A stretch of 64,000 nucleotides of DNA from Acidobacteriota bacterium. GTDB taxonomy: Bacteria; Acidobacteriota; Terriglobia; Bryobacterales; Bryobacteraceae. Under the pieces are notes generated by a model. The model was not told where the DNA came from. It did no database searches and saw only the letters and a program-made list of their open reading frames with translations. The position numbers and the translations under genes are program-made. The DNA lies in NCBI GenBank assembly GCA_026394055.1, contig JAPKYZ010000099.1, positions 1-64,000 of the forward strand, given 5' to 3'. Shown here one piece after another: positions 62,938-64,000 of this stretch. How positions within the stretch are numbered: position 1 is the first letter of the stretch; each line of letters begins with the position of its first letter.

Positions 62938-63744
62938 CTAGGCGGAAATGGCGAGGAACTTCAGGAACATCCGCGCAAACGCCAACACCGTTATGGCTAG
63001 GCAAATCCCGCTTACCACGCGCCACAACACGTCGCGCCGGTCGACAAAAGCGCTGGGGAAGCCGGCCAGGTAGGAGGCGCCGAAACCGGCCACTAAACCG
63101 CCCACGTGGGCGGCCATATCGATGCCCGGCAGCACGCTCATCACCAGGCCGAACACCGCCCAGCGCGTGTACATGCCCCGGATCTGCTCGCCCAGGCTGC
63201 TGCGATCGTGGACGCCCAGGGCAATCATCACCCCGATCAGCCCAAAGATTCCGGCGGAGGACCCCACCGACGGATGCGTGCTCCAGGCACCGCTCAGCAG
63301 GAAGCCGCCGATGGTGGACACAAAGTAGAAAAAGATCAGCTTGTGCGTGCCGTACAGCTCTTCCACTTGGGCGCCCAAGTCAAATAAGGCCCATGAATTC
63401 ATCATGATGTGGAAGACATCGCCATGAAAGAACCCAGCCGTGATGGGCCGCCACCATTCCCCCATCCGGAACACTACCGGCCCGTACATCAGCCCCGCCA
63501 CCTGCAGCGCGCGGCCCGCTTCGGTGAGGCTGGAGGCCAGAAACAGCGCCATGTTCACGAACAGGATCATGGCGGTGGTGAATCGCGCCTGGGGGATAAA
63601 GCCGGCGATCATGCCGCTGACGTCCGTGCGCCGGCTGATCGCTCGGGGGCCGATCTCCACCTCGCAATAGGGGCAAACTCGGTCGGCCGTGCTGACAAAG
63701 GCACGGCAATTGGGGCACATCCGGCGGGCTTCCACTGCCCTCAT
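62938..63744 (-). CDS. Rhomboid-family intramembrane serine protease with N-terminal zinc ribbon
   Basis: 268 residues from ATG 63744. Two CxxC pairs (Cys10/Cys13, Cys24/Cys27) make a cytoplasmic zinc ribbon. Six helices follow; the catalytic dyad is Ser163 (VGSSAGIFG) and His213 (AAHVGGLVAG), and the L1-region WWRPITAGFFHGDVFHIMMNSWAL is typical. The usual glycine after the catalytic serine is Ala164. Such enzymes cut membrane-spanning substrates. The ribbon may recruit a partner. Confidence 0.88.
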   Translation of the reverse strand: MRAVEARRMCPNCRAFVSTADRVCPYCEVEIGPRAISRRTDVSGMIAGFIPQARFTTAMILFVNMALFLASSLTEAGRALQVAGLMYGPVVFRMGEWWRPITAGFFHGDVFHIMMNSWALFDLGAQVEELYGTHKLIFFYFVSTIGGFLLSGAWSTHPSVGSSAGIFGLIGVMIALGVHDRSSLGEQIRGMYTRWAVFGLVMSVLPGIDMAAHVGGLVAGFGASYLAGFPSAFVDRRDVLWRVVSGICLAITVLAFARMFLKFLAISA

Positions 63745-63778
63745 TCTACCCCGTGAGTGGCCGGATAAGGCCAACTGA

Positions 63779-63784
63779 TACAAT
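63779..63784 (+). promoter_or_regulatory. Putative -10 hexamer TACAAT
   Basis: Five of six bases match TATAAT, with an 8-nt spacer to ATG 63793. Confidence 0.4.
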
Positions 63785-63792
63785 CAGGTTGG

Positions 63793-64000
63793 ATGCAGCG
63801 GACCCTGGAGGAGTTGAAAAAAGATATTGTCGAGATTGGACGTCTCGCCTACCAAAAAGGCTGGGTGGCGGCCAATGATGGCAATTTCTCCGTCCGTTTG
63901 GAAGACAACACCATCCTCTGTACCCCCACCATGATCTCCAAGGGCATGATGACGCCCGACGATCTGATCATTGTCGACATGGACGGCAACAAAGTCTCCG
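63793..64000 (+). CDS. Class II aldolase/adducin-family protein (3' end outside window)
   Basis: The first 69 codons are visible. LAYQKGWVAANDGNFSVRL and ILCTPTMISKGMMTPDDLIIVDMDG are the N-terminal substrate and fold motifs of L-fuculose/L-ribulose-phosphate aldolases (FucA/AraD type), which cleave or epimerise phosphorylated sugars with zinc. The zinc-binding HxH lies further on, outside the window. The substrate cannot be chosen from this piece. Confidence 0.8.
   Translation, partial: MQRTLEELKKDIVEIGRLAYQKGWVAANDGNFSVRLEDNTILCTPTMISKGMMTPDDLIIVDMDGNKVS

Overview
The window looks like chromosomal DNA of a GC-rich, flagellated Gram-negative bacterium, most likely an acidobacterium of the Solibacter/Bryobacter type. 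The pointers are a VWFA-related protein of the acidobacterial TIGR03436 type (48280-49212), a kelch protein ending in a TIGR03437-like Solibacter domain (32589-34310), four different PEP-CTERM proteins, many CnaB/carboxypeptidase-regulatory and Tat-exported proteins, and outer-membrane beta-barrels. This is a taxonomic inference from protein families; no rRNA or tRNA gene was found.

Layout. 1-1.6 kb: end of a flagellar locus (fliD plus a small helical protein). 1.7-7 kb: M20 peptidase, class C beta-lactamase-like hydrolase, and two tandem PEP-CTERM metalloprotease paralogues, one with a destroyed HExxH motif. 7-10.5 kb: icd, purE, purK. 10.6-13.3 kb: small regulatory genes (cupin, XRE regulator, cupin fragment, universal stress protein, hicAB). 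13.4-19 kb: a tight five-gene run, cobB-larC-metG-tatD-polyprenyl synthase. 19-30.8 kb: WYL regulator/DinB pair, S9 peptidase and galactonate-dehydratase-like gene with almost touching divergent starts, a sodium:solute symporter, an UlaG-like protein, a Sua5-type enzyme, and prfB with its programmed +1 frameshift. 30.8-41.6 kb: TPR, beta-barrel, YHS and kelch proteins, an ECF sigma/membrane-protein pair, hemY, a SYLF protein, a phzF gene whose 3' end is a 132-bp MITE-like insertion, and an LssY_C/beta-barrel protein. 41.6-54 kb: aldehyde dehydrogenase, phosphoesterase, a possible D-apionate lactonase, CnaB and VWFA proteins, then cheY-cheX-hybrid kinase. 54-64 kb: PEP-CTERM protein, DJ-1/PfpI, LolA-like and PAP2 proteins, DUF4256, an ArsR/SRPBCC operon with a readable promoter and operator, an ABC exporter whose permease is fused to an amidohydrolase-like domain without metal ligands, a zinc-ribbon rhomboid, and the start of a class II aldolase.

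Three things cut across the window. First, a 24-nt palindromic REP-like repeat occurs at four intergenic loci, mostly as inverted pairs just after stop codons. Second, at least fourteen genes have a TANNNT hexamer 6-9 nt upstream of the start codon, which suggests widespread leaderless or near-leaderless transcription. Third, several genes carry decayed copies or degenerate paralogues beside them. The strongest candidates for new biology are the permease-pseudoamidohydrolase fusion (60647-62788), the MITE-terminated phzF (38165-39100), the leaderless-start pattern and the REP-like family.
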